This document shows, one piece after another, positions 7,461 through 15,280 of a DNA stretch of 20,593 nt; the stretch's first letter is position 1, and each line of letters starts with the position of its first letter. This stretch comes from Desulfobulbaceae bacterium (GTDB taxonomy: Bacteria > Desulfobacterota > Desulfobulbia > Desulfobulbales > Desulfurivibrionaceae): assembly GCA_003517965.1 (NCBI GenBank), contig DOZO01000036.1, positions 1 through 20,593 of the forward strand, written 5' to 3'. Below the pieces are notes generated by a model, which saw nothing but the letters and a program-made list of their open reading frames with translations, did not search any database and was not told the DNA's origin. The translations under genes were made by a program, and so were the position numbers.

Positions 7461-8063
7461 TTACTCGGCACGCCCGATCAAAAAAATACCGTAAGTAGCC
7501 CGCAGGTTGGGGAGAAGGCGAACGATATTACCTGTTTGCTGTTGCCGGTGAGTATTAATCGCCACCTCTTTCAAAATAGCAATGTCCTTGTCCCTGGCAA
7601 AGTTGCGGAAATCCCGCAGGGTGATCACCCTGATGTTAGGAGTGTCATACCATTCGTAGGGCAGTTCCGTGCTTCTCGGCGCATAACCCGCGAAGAGCAA
7701 CTGCAGACGAATCCGCCAGTAACTGAAATTGGGAAAGCTGACAATGACCTTTTTACCCACAGTCAACAGGGTATTGATGAGGGCAACCGGTTCGTAAACC
7801 TGCTGCATGGTCTGACTGATAATAATATAGTCAAAGCTGTCCGGCGAATAATCGGCGACTTCCAGGTTAAAATCTCCTTGAAGCACGGAAAGGCCTTTGG
7901 CAATACAAATGGCCACCTCGGCCTCGTGCTTTTCAATGCCGGTGGCCTTGACTCCTTTCTGCTCCTTAAGATACTGAAGCAACTCCCCTTCTCCGCAGCC
8001 AAGATCAAGCACCCGCGAACCAGGCTCTATCCAGGAAGCAATTATCCGCAGATCAAAACGCAT
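7461..8063 (-). CDS. metW: MetW, methyltransferase-like partner of MetX
   Basis: A 200-residue protein with the SAM-dependent methyltransferase fold. Motif I is VLDLGCGEG (residues 18-26), followed by ATGIEKHEAEVAICIAKGLSVLQGD and FDYIIISQTMQQVYEP. The second half, PNFSYWRIRLQLLFAGYAPRS...ELPYEWYDTPNIRVITLRDF, is characteristic of MetW. Length matches the family (about 200). The ribosome-binding site GAGGGG lies 6 bases before the ATG. It follows metX on the same strand with a 53-bp gap, the usual metX-metW order in Proteobacteria and Desulfobacterota. MetW supports homoserine acylation in methionine biosynthesis; its own catalytic activity is not well established. Highly confident. Confidence 0.95.
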   Translation of the reverse strand: MRFDLRIIASWIEPGSRVLDLGCGEGELLQYLKEQKGVKATGIEKHEAEVAICIAKGLSVLQGDFNLEVADYSPDSFDYIIISQTMQQVYEPVALINTLLTVGKKVIVSFPNFSYWRIRLQLLFAGYAPRSTELPYEWYDTPNIRVITLRDFRNFARDKDIAILKEVAINTHRQQQTGNIVRLLPNLRATYGIFLIGRAE

Positions 8064-8116
8064 GGTTTTCCCCTCACTCTCCAGCCGTTTTAATGGCTAT
8101 CTTTTTTTAACAGCCC

Positions 8117-9244
8117 CTAAATCCGGGAGAGAAATGCGGCCACCAGAGTATGCAGCCTTTCGTTGGGCAGAAGAAAGGCATCATGACCCCAGTCCGATTG
8201 AATCTCACAAAAACTCACATCAAGCCCGTTTCGCTTAAGTACCTTAACCAAAGCACGTGACTGCTCGGTTGGATAAAGCCAGTCCGAGGTAAAGGCCACC
8301 ACCAGAAAACTGGTGGAAGAGCCCTTGAATGCCCCGTTCAGACCACCAACCGCATAGTCATCAAGATCAAAATAATCCGCAGCCTTGGTCAGGTAGAGAA
8401 AAGAATTGGCATCAAAACGTTCGACAAACTTGTTGCCCTGATAGCGCAGGTAGCTCTCCACCTCAAAGCCGGCATCAAAATGAAAGGAAAGGGCATCCCT
8501 GCTCCGCAGCTGTCTGCCGAATTTTTGGCGCATGGATTCGTTGGAGAGATAGGTGATATGCCCGATCATCCGAGCCACGGCCAGGCCGAGATCTGGCTTG
8601 GCCCCGTCGTAATAATCGCCGCCGCGCCAATGGGGATCTGCCATGATCGCCTGCCGCGCCACCTCATTGAAGGCAATAGCCTGAGCCGAATGTCGGGGCG
8701 TTGTGGCCAGGGGAATCGCGGCCCGTACCATCTCCGGGTAACGGGCGCACCAGGCCAGAACCTGCATGCCACCCACCGAACCTCCCAACACCGCAAGTAG
8801 CCGGGCGATGCCAAGATGATCGACCAGCGCCTTTTGTACGGTCACCATATCGCCAATGGTGACCAAAGGAAACGACACCCCATAAGGGCGGCCAGTAGCC
8901 TGGTTGATCGAGGAAGGCCCGGTGCTGCCCATACAACCCCCCAGAACGTTAGCGCAGATAACGAAATAGCGTTCCGTGTCGATGGCCTTACCGGGGCCGA
9001 CCATGATCTCCCACCAGCCGGGCCTGGCATCCTCAGTGGTGTAACAGCCTGCCACATGGGAATCCCCGGTTAGCGCATGAACCACAAGAATGGCGTTGTC
9101 CTTGTCCGGCGTCAAGTTGCCAAGGGTTTCATAGGCGATGGTCACCGGGCCTAAGCGTTCTCCGCTTTCAAGGACAAGCTCGTGGGGCGGCTCAGCAAAG
9201 GTGAAGAATTGTTTCTGGACCAAGCCAGAGCAAGCGCCGTTCAT
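8117..9244 (-). CDS. metX: Homoserine O-acyltransferase MetX
   Basis: A 375-residue alpha/beta-hydrolase fold enzyme that acylates homoserine in the first committed step of methionine synthesis. The catalytic triad is visible: S156 in the nucleophile elbow GGSVGGMQ, D321 in TSDWLYP and H354 in DWGHDAFLL. Other family marks are HALTGDSHVAG near residue 60, NVLGGCMGSTGP near 105 and CMGSTGPSSINQATGRPYG. Length is normal for MetX (360-390). The acyl donor (acetyl- or succinyl-CoA) cannot be read safely from sequence; MetX proteins of both kinds exist. A GGAG sits 11 bases before the ATG, slightly far. Upstream lie a small perfect hairpin ACCCTG-CCAA-CAGGGT (9263-9278, minus-strand reading) and the right copy of the 51-bp repeat, so the leader RNA is structured. 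Confidence 0.95.
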   Translation of the reverse strand: MNGACSGLVQKQFFTFAEPPHELVLESGERLGPVTIAYETLGNLTPDKDNAILVVHALTGDSHVAGCYTTEDARPGWWEIMVGPGKAIDTERYFVICANVLGGCMGSTGPSSINQATGRPYGVSFPLVTIGDMVTVQKALVDHLGIARLLAVLGGSVGGMQVLAWCARYPEMVRAAIPLATTPRHSAQAIAFNEVARQAIMADPHWRGGDYYDGAKPDLGLAVARMIGHITYLSNESMRQKFGRQLRSRDALSFHFDAGFEVESYLRYQGNKFVERFDANSFLYLTKAADYFDLDDYAVGGLNGAFKGSSTSFLVVAFTSDWLYPTEQSRALVKVLKRNGLDVSFCEIQSDWGHDAFLLPNERLHTLVAAFLSRI

Positions 9245-9284
9245 AATCTAATATTCTCCAGTACCCTGTTGGCAGGGTTGATAA

Positions 9285-9335
9285 AGCTGAGTTGAGCAGC
9301 TTGCCTGCTCAAACGAAACTTATGCCCTCTGGGTG
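9285..9335 (-). repeat. 51-bp element, right copy, inverted relative to 7378-7428
   Basis: It is the reverse complement of 7378-7428 with five differences, four of them at the outer end in and beside the CACCC-N3-GGG hairpin. It keeps the TTGAGCAG/CTGCTCAA stem. It sits in the metX leader, 41 bp upstream of the start codon, and is probably transcribed with metX. Confidence 0.85.
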
Positions 9336-9521
9336 CAAGTCTGGCATATATTATGAGATAATTTCAAACCTTACCCCCCCGAACAAATTAGCATATTGTG
9401 GCAGACTGACGAAAGAAAAAAAGCATCTTTCACTCTTCACGTTCTCCCTTCTTGCGATAAATCTGCCAATTCCCCGATCAGTTCAGGATGGTTAGAATCT
9501 TAAAAGGCCATTTTTTATACT

Positions 9522-9549
9522 TTGACTTTCCATCCCCTACCACTATAGT
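9522..9549 (+). promoter_or_regulatory. Sigma-70-type promoter for the response regulator gene
   Basis: TTGACT (9522-9527) and TATAGT (9544-9549) each match consensus at five of six positions, with a 16-bp spacer. Transcription would start near 9556 and give a leader of about 110 bases with a small hairpin at 9571-9587. Confidence 0.55.
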
Positions 9550-9665
9550 ATTCTTGCTATCTACCTCATAAAATCCTGCGTGGATTTAAAAAACCCACTT
9601 GAAATATTCTGGTAACCTGATTCGCTATACCACTAACTTGAATCTGCACATTATTAAGGAAAACC

Positions 9666-10412
9666 ATGAACAACGACCACAGCTTACCATCCAAGGCCAA
9701 CACAACCCTGATCATGGAACTCAGCGCCGTAATCCAGCCCGGGTTGCGCAAGGTAGAGGAAGCTCTTGCCTTGGCTTGCGAAACCGGGGCCGAGTCTTAT
9801 TGGGATCAGCTTCTAACCGCCAAGGAGAGGCTGGCCGAGATTAACACCAACCTGGAAAAATTAATCGCCGACTACGGCAAACAAACGCCGCCCAACGATA
9901 GCAAAGAAAATCAGCTTTCTGCACCTGATGCCCTCTCGCACCCCGCCAAGGAGCGAATTCTCTACGCTCCCCACGCCCGTCAGCATCGCCGCCAATATAT
10001 GAAAATCCTGCTGGTGGAGGACAGCCCCGTCTCCAACGCGATTACCAAGGCAATGCTCGAACAACAAGGCTGGCGGGTCAGCGGGGTATTGAGCGGTCAG
10101 GAAGCCCTGGAAAAATTAATGGCGAAATCTACCTACGATCTGATCATCACCGATCTGATGATGGACAACATGAATGGCCTGGATTTGGCCAGGGAAATCA
10201 GAAAATTAGAGCGGCAGGACACAAACACCTTGGCCCATATCCGGGAAGGACGACCACCGATTCCGATCATTGCCATCACCGCCAACGATAATCAGGCTAC
10301 TCCCGGTGAATACCTGGAGGCCGGCATTAACGACATGGTTTTCAAATCAACCAGCCTCGAAAGTCTGATTGCCAGCATTGAGAAACAGATCGACAAGGCC
10401 AGCGCCCTGTGA
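9666..10412 (+). CDS. CheY-like response regulator with unusual N-terminal region
   Basis: 248 residues. The C-terminal half (112-245) is a receiver domain: MKILLVEDSPVSN with acidic E118/D119, phospho-acceptor D163 in IITDLMMDNMNG, T205 in AITAN, and K227 in MVFKSTSLES. The usual Lys-Pro is Lys-Ser here. There is no DNA-binding or enzyme domain after it. The first 110 residues are not a family I can name: a helical, acidic part (PGLRKVEEALALACETGAESYW...ERLAEINTNLEKLI) is followed by a polar linker. This could be a small interaction domain. Met112 (MKILLVED) could also be an internal start, but AAGGA five bases before ATG 9666 and the promoter upstream support the long form. The gene is isolated and convergent with the next gene. 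It resembles stand-alone or HPt-partner receivers of hybrid phosphorelays. Confidence 0.85.
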   Translation: MNNDHSLPSKANTTLIMELSAVIQPGLRKVEEALALACETGAESYWDQLLTAKERLAEINTNLEKLIADYGKQTPPNDSKENQLSAPDALSHPAKERILYAPHARQHRRQYMKILLVEDSPVSNAITKAMLEQQGWRVSGVLSGQEALEKLMAKSTYDLIITDLMMDNMNGLDLAREIRKLERQDTNTLAHIREGRPPIPIIAITANDNQATPGEYLEAGINDMVFKSTSLESLIASIEKQIDKASAL

Positions 10413-10436
10413 TCGCTTACCAATAAATCCAGAACC

Positions 10437-11486
10437 TCAGGCGGTTAAGTCAACTATTCTAACATTACCCAGCTGCGCCGCGGTCTCAAAACCAACCTTC
10501 AACGATTCCAGCATACTGACTCTGGCAACCCGACAAGAAAAATGAACTGACTCGTAGCCAAGCTTACCCAGCAACTCCTCAAGTTCGACAAGCTGCAGGG
10601 CCAGATATTCACGCACCTCCTCATTACTCACCACACATTCCCCCTGCAAAGTCTTGCCCTTGGCTCGGAGTTGAATCTGTATCTCCCCTAACCGGCTCAT
10701 CTCCAGAAAAAAAGAAAGCGTGTATCCACGATCTTCCCCGGTTGCCGCCTGATCCTCGCCTCGATCAAGGCTGACAAGCCACTGTCCCACCCCTGCGCCC
10801 ATGGCAAAAGCACAGGGAAACAGGAGAAACTGCGCCTGCCGTGCCGAGGCGGGCAGAGCATTAAAGTCGTCCTGCAATTCCAGAAGCAGACCAAGCTTCT
10901 GCAGCGAAGCAGCGTTTCCTTTCCCAAGAAGCCCGCCCCGATCTTCGCCCAGCAAAGCGACCAGTTGATGGAATTTCCCTACATCGGGCCCTCCGCCCAA
11001 CATGGCCAGCAAACGGATAATCCGACCAGAATCAGCCTCCGGCCCAATAGCGGCATTGGCGAAGTTTTGCAGGGCTACGGCCTGATCGGCCAAACTTGAT
11101 TCCGCGTCTGCGAGCAAGGCCAAGCCAAGCAAGATCCGTAATCCTTTGCCCATGGCGGCAGGATCAGCACAATACTGGCGAAGAAGTTCCTGAGCCGCCC
11201 CTTTTTTATCAGCCACCCGAAGCCACAGAGGTTCCGTCTCCTGCACCTCAAACCAAAGAGCGCTCCCAGGCTTAAGCGCCACCTCACTGCGTGCCGCAAC
11301 AATCTGCCCGCCGATTTCAAGCAGAACCTGGCCCTCCGCAGTTAGGCCCTTCACCTCACCCCGGACTACCTGCCCTTGCCCGAACAACAATGGTGCCGAC
11401 AAAGCAGACTTGTCGCTATCCTCGTTCCGTCCTGCGACAGGCAGCTGTATCCCCTTGAGCAGAAAGGGGGATTCTCCGATTTTCAT
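10437..11486 (-). CDS. FliK-like protein (flagellar hook-length control C-terminal-like domain)
   Basis: 349 residues. The N-terminal part has a compact beta-rich segment GQVVRGEVKGLTAEGQVLLEIGG... and ARSEVALKPGSALWFEV (about residues 37-82). The middle is helical and Ala/Leu/Gly-rich. The last 90 residues (MSRLGEIQIQLRAKGKTLQGECVV...LVELEELLGKLGYESVHFSCRVAR) have the pattern of the Flg_hook domain at the C-terminus of FliK: a Leu-Gly-x-Ile/Val strand, then short strands and a helix in which a Leu-rich stretch precedes a Gly-Tyr. No signal peptide is seen. It starts 69 bp after the stop of the upstream hybrid kinase on the same strand, so the two may be co-transcribed. No other flagellar gene is in the window, so the flagellar role is uncertain. 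Call based on pattern only. Confidence 0.55.
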   Translation of the reverse strand: MKIGESPFLLKGIQLPVAGRNEDSDKSALSAPLLFGQGQVVRGEVKGLTAEGQVLLEIGGQIVAARSEVALKPGSALWFEVQETEPLWLRVADKKGAAQELLRQYCADPAAMGKGLRILLGLALLADAESSLADQAVALQNFANAAIGPEADSGRIIRLLAMLGGGPDVGKFHQLVALLGEDRGGLLGKGNAASLQKLGLLLELQDDFNALPASARQAQFLLFPCAFAMGAGVGQWLVSLDRGEDQAATGEDRGYTLSFFLEMSRLGEIQIQLRAKGKTLQGECVVSNEEVREYLALQLVELEELLGKLGYESVHFSCRVARVSMLESLKVGFETAAQLGNVRIVDLTA

Positions 11487-11555
11487 GTAGTCCCCGCCTT
11501 ATTTGCGTGGTACCAACAATATCTGTGAAAGTTACCTGTGAAATATCTATGGGAA

Positions 11556-13493
11556 TTATTGTAGAGGCAACATCACCCGAACCTCCAGACCGCCGCCAGG
11601 GTGAGGCTTGAGAGAGAAACTTCCCCCATGATTGCTAACGATCCGTTCAACCAGGGTCAGTCCCATGCCGGTTCCGTAAGTTTTAGTGGTAAAAAACGGA
11701 TCTTTGACCTTATCCAGATAGGATTCCGGGATACCAGGTCCGTTGTCGATAACCGAGACACTGGCCTGCCCTTCGGCCGCAGCCAGGATAATACTCAACC
11801 TGCCTCCATCGGACATGGCCTCTATCGCATTCTTGAACAAGATGATAAACATCTGGCGAATCTGATGCATGTCCCCCTGGATAATCAGCTCCGGATCTGC
11901 ACCTTCCATTTCCCAGGTTACGCCATTTTTCACCATACTTGTCTGGAGCAGAAGGGCGGTTTTCTCGATCACTGCGCCAAGAGAGAGCGCTTCCTTGTGA
12001 ATCTCGCCCTGCTTGACAAAATCAAAAAGATCCTCCAGGATGGCCTCCACCCGCTCTGTTTCGTGAATAATAACATTCAGGTATTTTGTCCATTCAGGAT
12101 CGATATTTTTTTTGTCCAGGATGCGGGAGACCCCGCCGATGGAGGTAATGGGATTTCGGATAATGTGGACTAACTGGGCCGCCATATGGCCCAGAGCTGA
12201 ATAGCGCTCCGCCTCGACCAACAGATCCTTGCTCCGGTCAAGTTCCTGATTCACCGCCTCAAGTTCGGCAATCTTGCGCTGCCGCTCGTTGTGCAGAAGA
12301 CTCTGTTCAATAGCAAGACTGGCCTGACTGGCAAACAGCTCCAAGGCGCTGATGTGACTTGCCTCAATCCCCATCCTGGTCACATAATTGTCGGCAATAA
12401 TTACCCCAAAGGAACGGCCAGGTGAGTACAGGGGTACAACAACAAAATAATCCTCATCCAGGATATTAATAAGATCCCGGGGCACAGCAACAGCAGGAAC
12501 GACCTCCTCCGCCTTTACCCTGTGTCTATGAGTCATGGCCCAGGTCTTCAGCTTGTCGTCACTATTCCTGCCACGCCGCTCAATGAGCACAGGCACCCAG
12601 CCGTTTTCAGGCGCGACCTTGTAACTTCTCCGACGCAGCGCGGCGCAGATCAAGAGGTTTTCCTTGTCCTCGACCGAAACCACCAAGGCCCTGGCGATAT
12701 TGTTGACCATGGCATCCTGGGTAGTGTTAGTTTCCTTGAGGTTGTCAACAATCTGCAAAAAGTCAAGTTTCCGTTTCTCAATCTCCTCCCAGACCCGTCC
12801 TGCTTCTTCCCGAGAACTCGGGCCAATGGCCATCCGCCCCCGTAAAAAACGGCCATCCTCATCAAACATGACCAAAAACGCCCGGTTAAAACCCAATCCC
12901 TCCTGAGAGGTAATTCCCACCAGAACAGTCCGCAGTATCTGGTCAAGCTCACCAGTACTCAGATAAACGGTATTCATCTTCACCGATAACTGATGCAGAA
13001 GCTGCATCCGAGAATGTGCCTCTTCCAGTTCTTCCTGATATTTCCTGTTCTCAAAAATCAAACGCCGCTTTTCCAAGGCCTTGCGCGCCACATAGAATAT
13101 TTCTTCAAACTGCACCGGCTTGGAGAGATAGTCCGTAGCCCCCTTGCGCATACAATCCAAGGCCACCCGCAAGTCGGCTACGCCGGTGAGCATGACCACG
13201 GCAGCATCGGGATACTTCTCTACGATCTGGGGTAAAAGAGAAAGGCCATCGGTATCAGGAAGACCTATATCCAGAATAACCAGGGCCACATTACGAGAGG
13301 CCATCACCTGCATAAGCTCGGCCGCCGAGGCACATTCCGCCACGGGCAGGCCATGTTCTGCAAAATAGTACCGGAGTGGCTCACGAATGGCCGCATCATC
13401 ATCAACAATGGCGACAATCTCGCCGGATTGCAGCAGCTGTCCCAAAGAAAGGGAAACGTGTTGATGCAACCCGGAAACCGAAGCAACGACCAT
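11556..13493 (-). CDS. Cytoplasmic hybrid kinase: receiver, GAF, HisKA, HATPase
   Basis: 645 residues with no transmembrane segment. The receiver (about 25-145) has IVDDDAAIREPL, phospho-acceptor D75 in VILDIGLPDTDG, MLTGVAD and YLSKPVQFEE. After a coiled coil (EKRRLIFENRKYQEELEEA), a GAF-type domain of about 230 residues ends in YFVVVPLYSPGRSFGVIIADN and LELFASQASLAIEQ. A second coiled coil leads to the HisKA box LVHIIRNPITSIGG with H443, then an HATPase domain with N box ILFKNAIEAM, DNGPGIP and TGMGLTLV. A receiver in front of a soluble kinase is typical of proteins that take a phosphoryl group from another kinase. The GAF domain may bind a small ligand; no metal- or nucleotide-binding residues can be assigned. 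The gene lies between the FliK-like gene and the yeeE-like gene, and the terminator at 13536-13580 separates it from the latter. Confidence 0.92.
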   Translation of the reverse strand: MVVASVSGLHQHVSLSLGQLLQSGEIVAIVDDDAAIREPLRYYFAEHGLPVAECASAAELMQVMASRNVALVILDIGLPDTDGLSLLPQIVEKYPDAAVVMLTGVADLRVALDCMRKGATDYLSKPVQFEEIFYVARKALEKRRLIFENRKYQEELEEAHSRMQLLHQLSVKMNTVYLSTGELDQILRTVLVGITSQEGLGFNRAFLVMFDEDGRFLRGRMAIGPSSREEAGRVWEEIEKRKLDFLQIVDNLKETNTTQDAMVNNIARALVVSVEDKENLLICAALRRRSYKVAPENGWVPVLIERRGRNSDDKLKTWAMTHRHRVKAEEVVPAVAVPRDLINILDEDYFVVVPLYSPGRSFGVIIADNYVTRMGIEASHISALELFASQASLAIEQSLLHNERQRKIAELEAVNQELDRSKDLLVEAERYSALGHMAAQLVHIIRNPITSIGGVSRILDKKNIDPEWTKYLNVIIHETERVEAILEDLFDFVKQGEIHKEALSLGAVIEKTALLLQTSMVKNGVTWEMEGADPELIIQGDMHQIRQMFIILFKNAIEAMSDGGRLSIILAAAEGQASVSVIDNGPGIPESYLDKVKDPFFTTKTYGTGMGLTLVERIVSNHGGSFSLKPHPGGGLEVRVMLPLQ

Positions 13494-13535
13494 AGAAACA
13501 CCCTGCGACCCTGAAAGCCAAACCCATTAAGCTAC

Positions 13536-13580
13536 AAAAAAATATCGCATCCCCGAAAATTATTCAAGAATGCGATATTT
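13536..13580 (-). terminator. Terminator of the yeeE-like gene
   Basis: Perfect 11-bp arms AAATATCGCAT (13540-13550) and ATGCGATATTT (13570-13580) enclose a 19-base loop. Seven A at 13536-13542 give a U-run on the minus strand. It lies 34 bases past the yeeE-like stop and just before the hybrid kinase gene, so it isolates the sulfur cluster on this side. Confidence 0.8.
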
Positions 13581-13613
13581 CTATGCAAAATAAAATTACA
13601 TGAAAACCGACAA

Positions 13614-14828
13614 TTACATTTCAACGAGGAGCTTGTTGCTGTCCTCATTCCAACGAGCCACCAGCCACCAAAGGGCCATGAGCAAAAAAACTACCGCCAG
13701 GGTGCCGCCGTAACCAAGGAAGGTGTTCGGCATATAAACAAAGGTGCCCAGCTTGCCTGCGTTGGTGATCCCTTCATTTACATAGGCATCCATCCCTTCG
13801 AAATCGCTGACGGAAAACCACTTGTTCATCAAAGAGTTTGAAATCCCAAACAAAGGCACCACAATCCACAGCTTGATCTGACCTTCGCCAACCCGCCAGA
13901 GAGTGCCGGTTCCGCAACCGCCGGCCAGAATTGCCCCGAAACCGAAAATAATGCCGCCAACTACGCCGCCCCAGCCAAAGGTGCCGCGCACATAATGTGC
14001 TACATCGAGGGTCCCGCCAGCCTTGACGATCACCCCACCGATAGTTAACAGGACGACGCTCAAAGCCACCGACTTGGCCATAGTGGCATTACCGGTCATA
14101 TGCGGTTCACGAAAGCCCTGAATCATACACCAGCGGCCCCGCTGCATAGTGTAGCCAAGACCAGCCGCTAACAGCAGCACCCCACCCATCTTGGTCAACG
14201 CCTCAGTGGCCGTGTAGGTGTAGGCCCCCCAGATCATGACCAGCAGGGCTATAATACCCAGCACCACCTGGGTTGCGAAAGAAACTTCGATGGTCTTGGC
14301 CCCACCACTTCCCCAGGTGATATTTTCCATTTCCCAATAAGTATACTTCAGACCAATAATAGCACCACCAATGAGACCAGCCATCATGGCAAACCCGCCT
14401 GCAGACAGACTGCCAATCGCATTGTAGAATCCGCCCACATTACAACCACCGGCCAGGGCTGCGCCAATTCCCATCAGGGTACCGGCAACCACCCCCTTAA
14501 CCATTTCCAGAACCGGCGGAAAGCGGAAGGCAAAATTATTACCAAAACAAGCGGAAAGAAAGGCGCCCCCCACAAAACCGAGACCAATTATAGAACCACC
14601 ATGAGTGAAGATGGAGGCAGGGACATCACTATAAATACCGGCCCCATAAAGTATCCAATCCGCCCAGTTGCGCACCGCCCCGGTCGCACCCCATGGTCGG
14701 TACCAGGCCATAAGCATGACACTTAGAAAGGCAACGATCATCCCGGAGGTATAGGGATTCCACTCATCCTTGCACAATTTTTTGTAAAGTTCCTTGGCCG
14801 CGTCGCCAAACCCGCTGCTTCCACTCAT
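13614..14828 (-). CDS. YeeE/YedE-family sulfur-compound membrane transporter
   Basis: 404 residues, with a polytopic membrane protein profile of roughly ten hydrophobic segments in two related halves (Sulf_transp type). Family marks are GFVGGAFLSACFGNNFAFR (C94), MGIGAALAGGCNVGG (C129), GRWCMIQGFRE (C234) and GFGAILAGGCGTGTLWR (C305). Conserved cysteines in such GGC loops are thought to pass thiosulfate or sulfane sulfur through the membrane in YeeE. The start at ATG 14828 follows AGGAG by 7 bases; an in-frame upstream ATG at 14930 would add 34 residues without a ribosome-binding site. Divergent from tusA and dsrE-like genes, it fits import of thiosulfate or related sulfur and hand-over to TusA. 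Its substrate is inferred from the family. Confidence 0.9.
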   Translation of the reverse strand: MSGSSGFGDAAKELYKKLCKDEWNPYTSGMIVAFLSVMLMAWYRPWGATGAVRNWADWILYGAGIYSDVPASIFTHGGSIIGLGFVGGAFLSACFGNNFAFRFPPVLEMVKGVVAGTLMGIGAALAGGCNVGGFYNAIGSLSAGGFAMMAGLIGGAIIGLKYTYWEMENITWGSGGAKTIEVSFATQVVLGIIALLVMIWGAYTYTATEALTKMGGVLLLAAGLGYTMQRGRWCMIQGFREPHMTGNATMAKSVALSVVLLTIGGVIVKAGGTLDVAHYVRGTFGWGGVVGGIIFGFGAILAGGCGTGTLWRVGEGQIKLWIVVPLFGISNSLMNKWFSVSDFEGMDAYVNEGITNAGKLGTFVYMPNTFLGYGGTLAVVFLLMALWWLVARWNEDSNKLLVEM

Positions 14829-14948
14829 AATCGTTCTCCTCTCCGATTTTTTTCTGAAAACTACAAGCTTCGTTTCCGACATTACCCTAAACAACACACG
14901 GAAGGCTACCCCCTCCAAATTACGTTGCAATCCTTATCCAGAATAGTC

Positions 14949-14979
14949 CCATTTACCCGGTGACACTCACTCTTGTCAA
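14949..14979 (-). promoter_or_regulatory. Candidate promoter of the yeeE-like gene
   Basis: On the minus strand a perfect -35 TTGACA (plus-strand TGTCAA at 14974-14979) is followed after 17-18 bases by a weak -10 (GTAAAT/TAAATG). The leader would be about 110 bases. The -10 is poor, so an activator may be needed. Confidence 0.35.
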
Positions 14980-15109
14980 GCCGTGAAAAATCTTATGTCA
15001 CCCCACCATAAACACAACCACAATGTGCCACACAACAAAGATAATAAGCAACTAAAAAAACGGGTTGAATCTCCCCGAACATTCCGCCAGATTATATACA
15101 CAAATTCCC

Positions 15110-15139
15110 TTGACATGATCTGCGGATTTTTGGTAGAGA
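15110..15139 (+). promoter_or_regulatory. Candidate promoter of the tusA-dsrE cluster
   Basis: A perfect TTGACA at 15110-15115 is followed after 18 bases by TAGAGA (15134-15139), a weak -10. Transcription from here would give a leader of about 135 bases that contains the hairpins CGCAG-AAGG-CTGCG (15154-15167) and GTTCT/AGAAC (15167-15185). Confidence 0.4.
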
Positions 15140-15280
15140 CTTATTCACCCCTTCGCAGAAGGCTGCGTTCTTCTCGACGTAGAACAGGCAAAGGCATCGC
15201 CGATATAACCATAAACAATGCCACTTTTTTTAGATTTTTTTTAGGAATTAAAAACCATAATCTTTTCCAAGGAGGAAACC

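Larger units (their letters stand above)
9245..9665. other. Intergenic region between metX and the divergent response regulator
   Basis: These 421 bp hold no convincing gene; a 67-codon frame at 9292-9495 has low-complexity, poorly biased codons and overlaps the repeat. Contents: the leader hairpin of metX, the right copy of the 51-bp repeat (9285-9335), a C-run at 9373-9378, a sigma-70-like promoter toward the response regulator (9522-9549), and a small 6-bp hairpin AAATCC-TGCGT-GGATTT at 9571-9587. I found no clear promoter for metX and no recognisable SAM riboswitch. Confidence 0.6.
14829..15280. other. Divergent intergenic region of the sulfur cluster
   Basis: The 452 bp between the yeeE-like gene and tusA carry no credible gene; a 138-codon frame at 14983-15399 runs out of frame over tusA and is Arg/Lys/His-rich. 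The region holds back-to-back sigma-70-like promoters, a long tusA leader with two small hairpins near 15154-15185, and two T-tracts near 15221-15242 before the ribosome-binding site. Confidence 0.6.

Noticed and set aside
7359..8093. 244-codon frame on the plus strand opposite metW
   Set aside because: It is the antisense shadow of metW, which has clear family motifs.
8083..8108. Terminator in the metX-metW gap (AGCC/GGCT then seven T)
   Set aside because: The stem is only 4 bp with an 8-base loop, and it points against the direction of metX-metW transcription.
9245..9345. SAM riboswitch upstream of metX
   Set aside because: The structured segment is also present, inverted, beyond metW, so it is a repeat; no SAM-I or SAM-II signature elements are visible.
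14829..14930. Longer start of the yeeE-like gene at ATG 14930
   Set aside because: No ribosome-binding site there; AGGAG seven bases before ATG 14828 decides.
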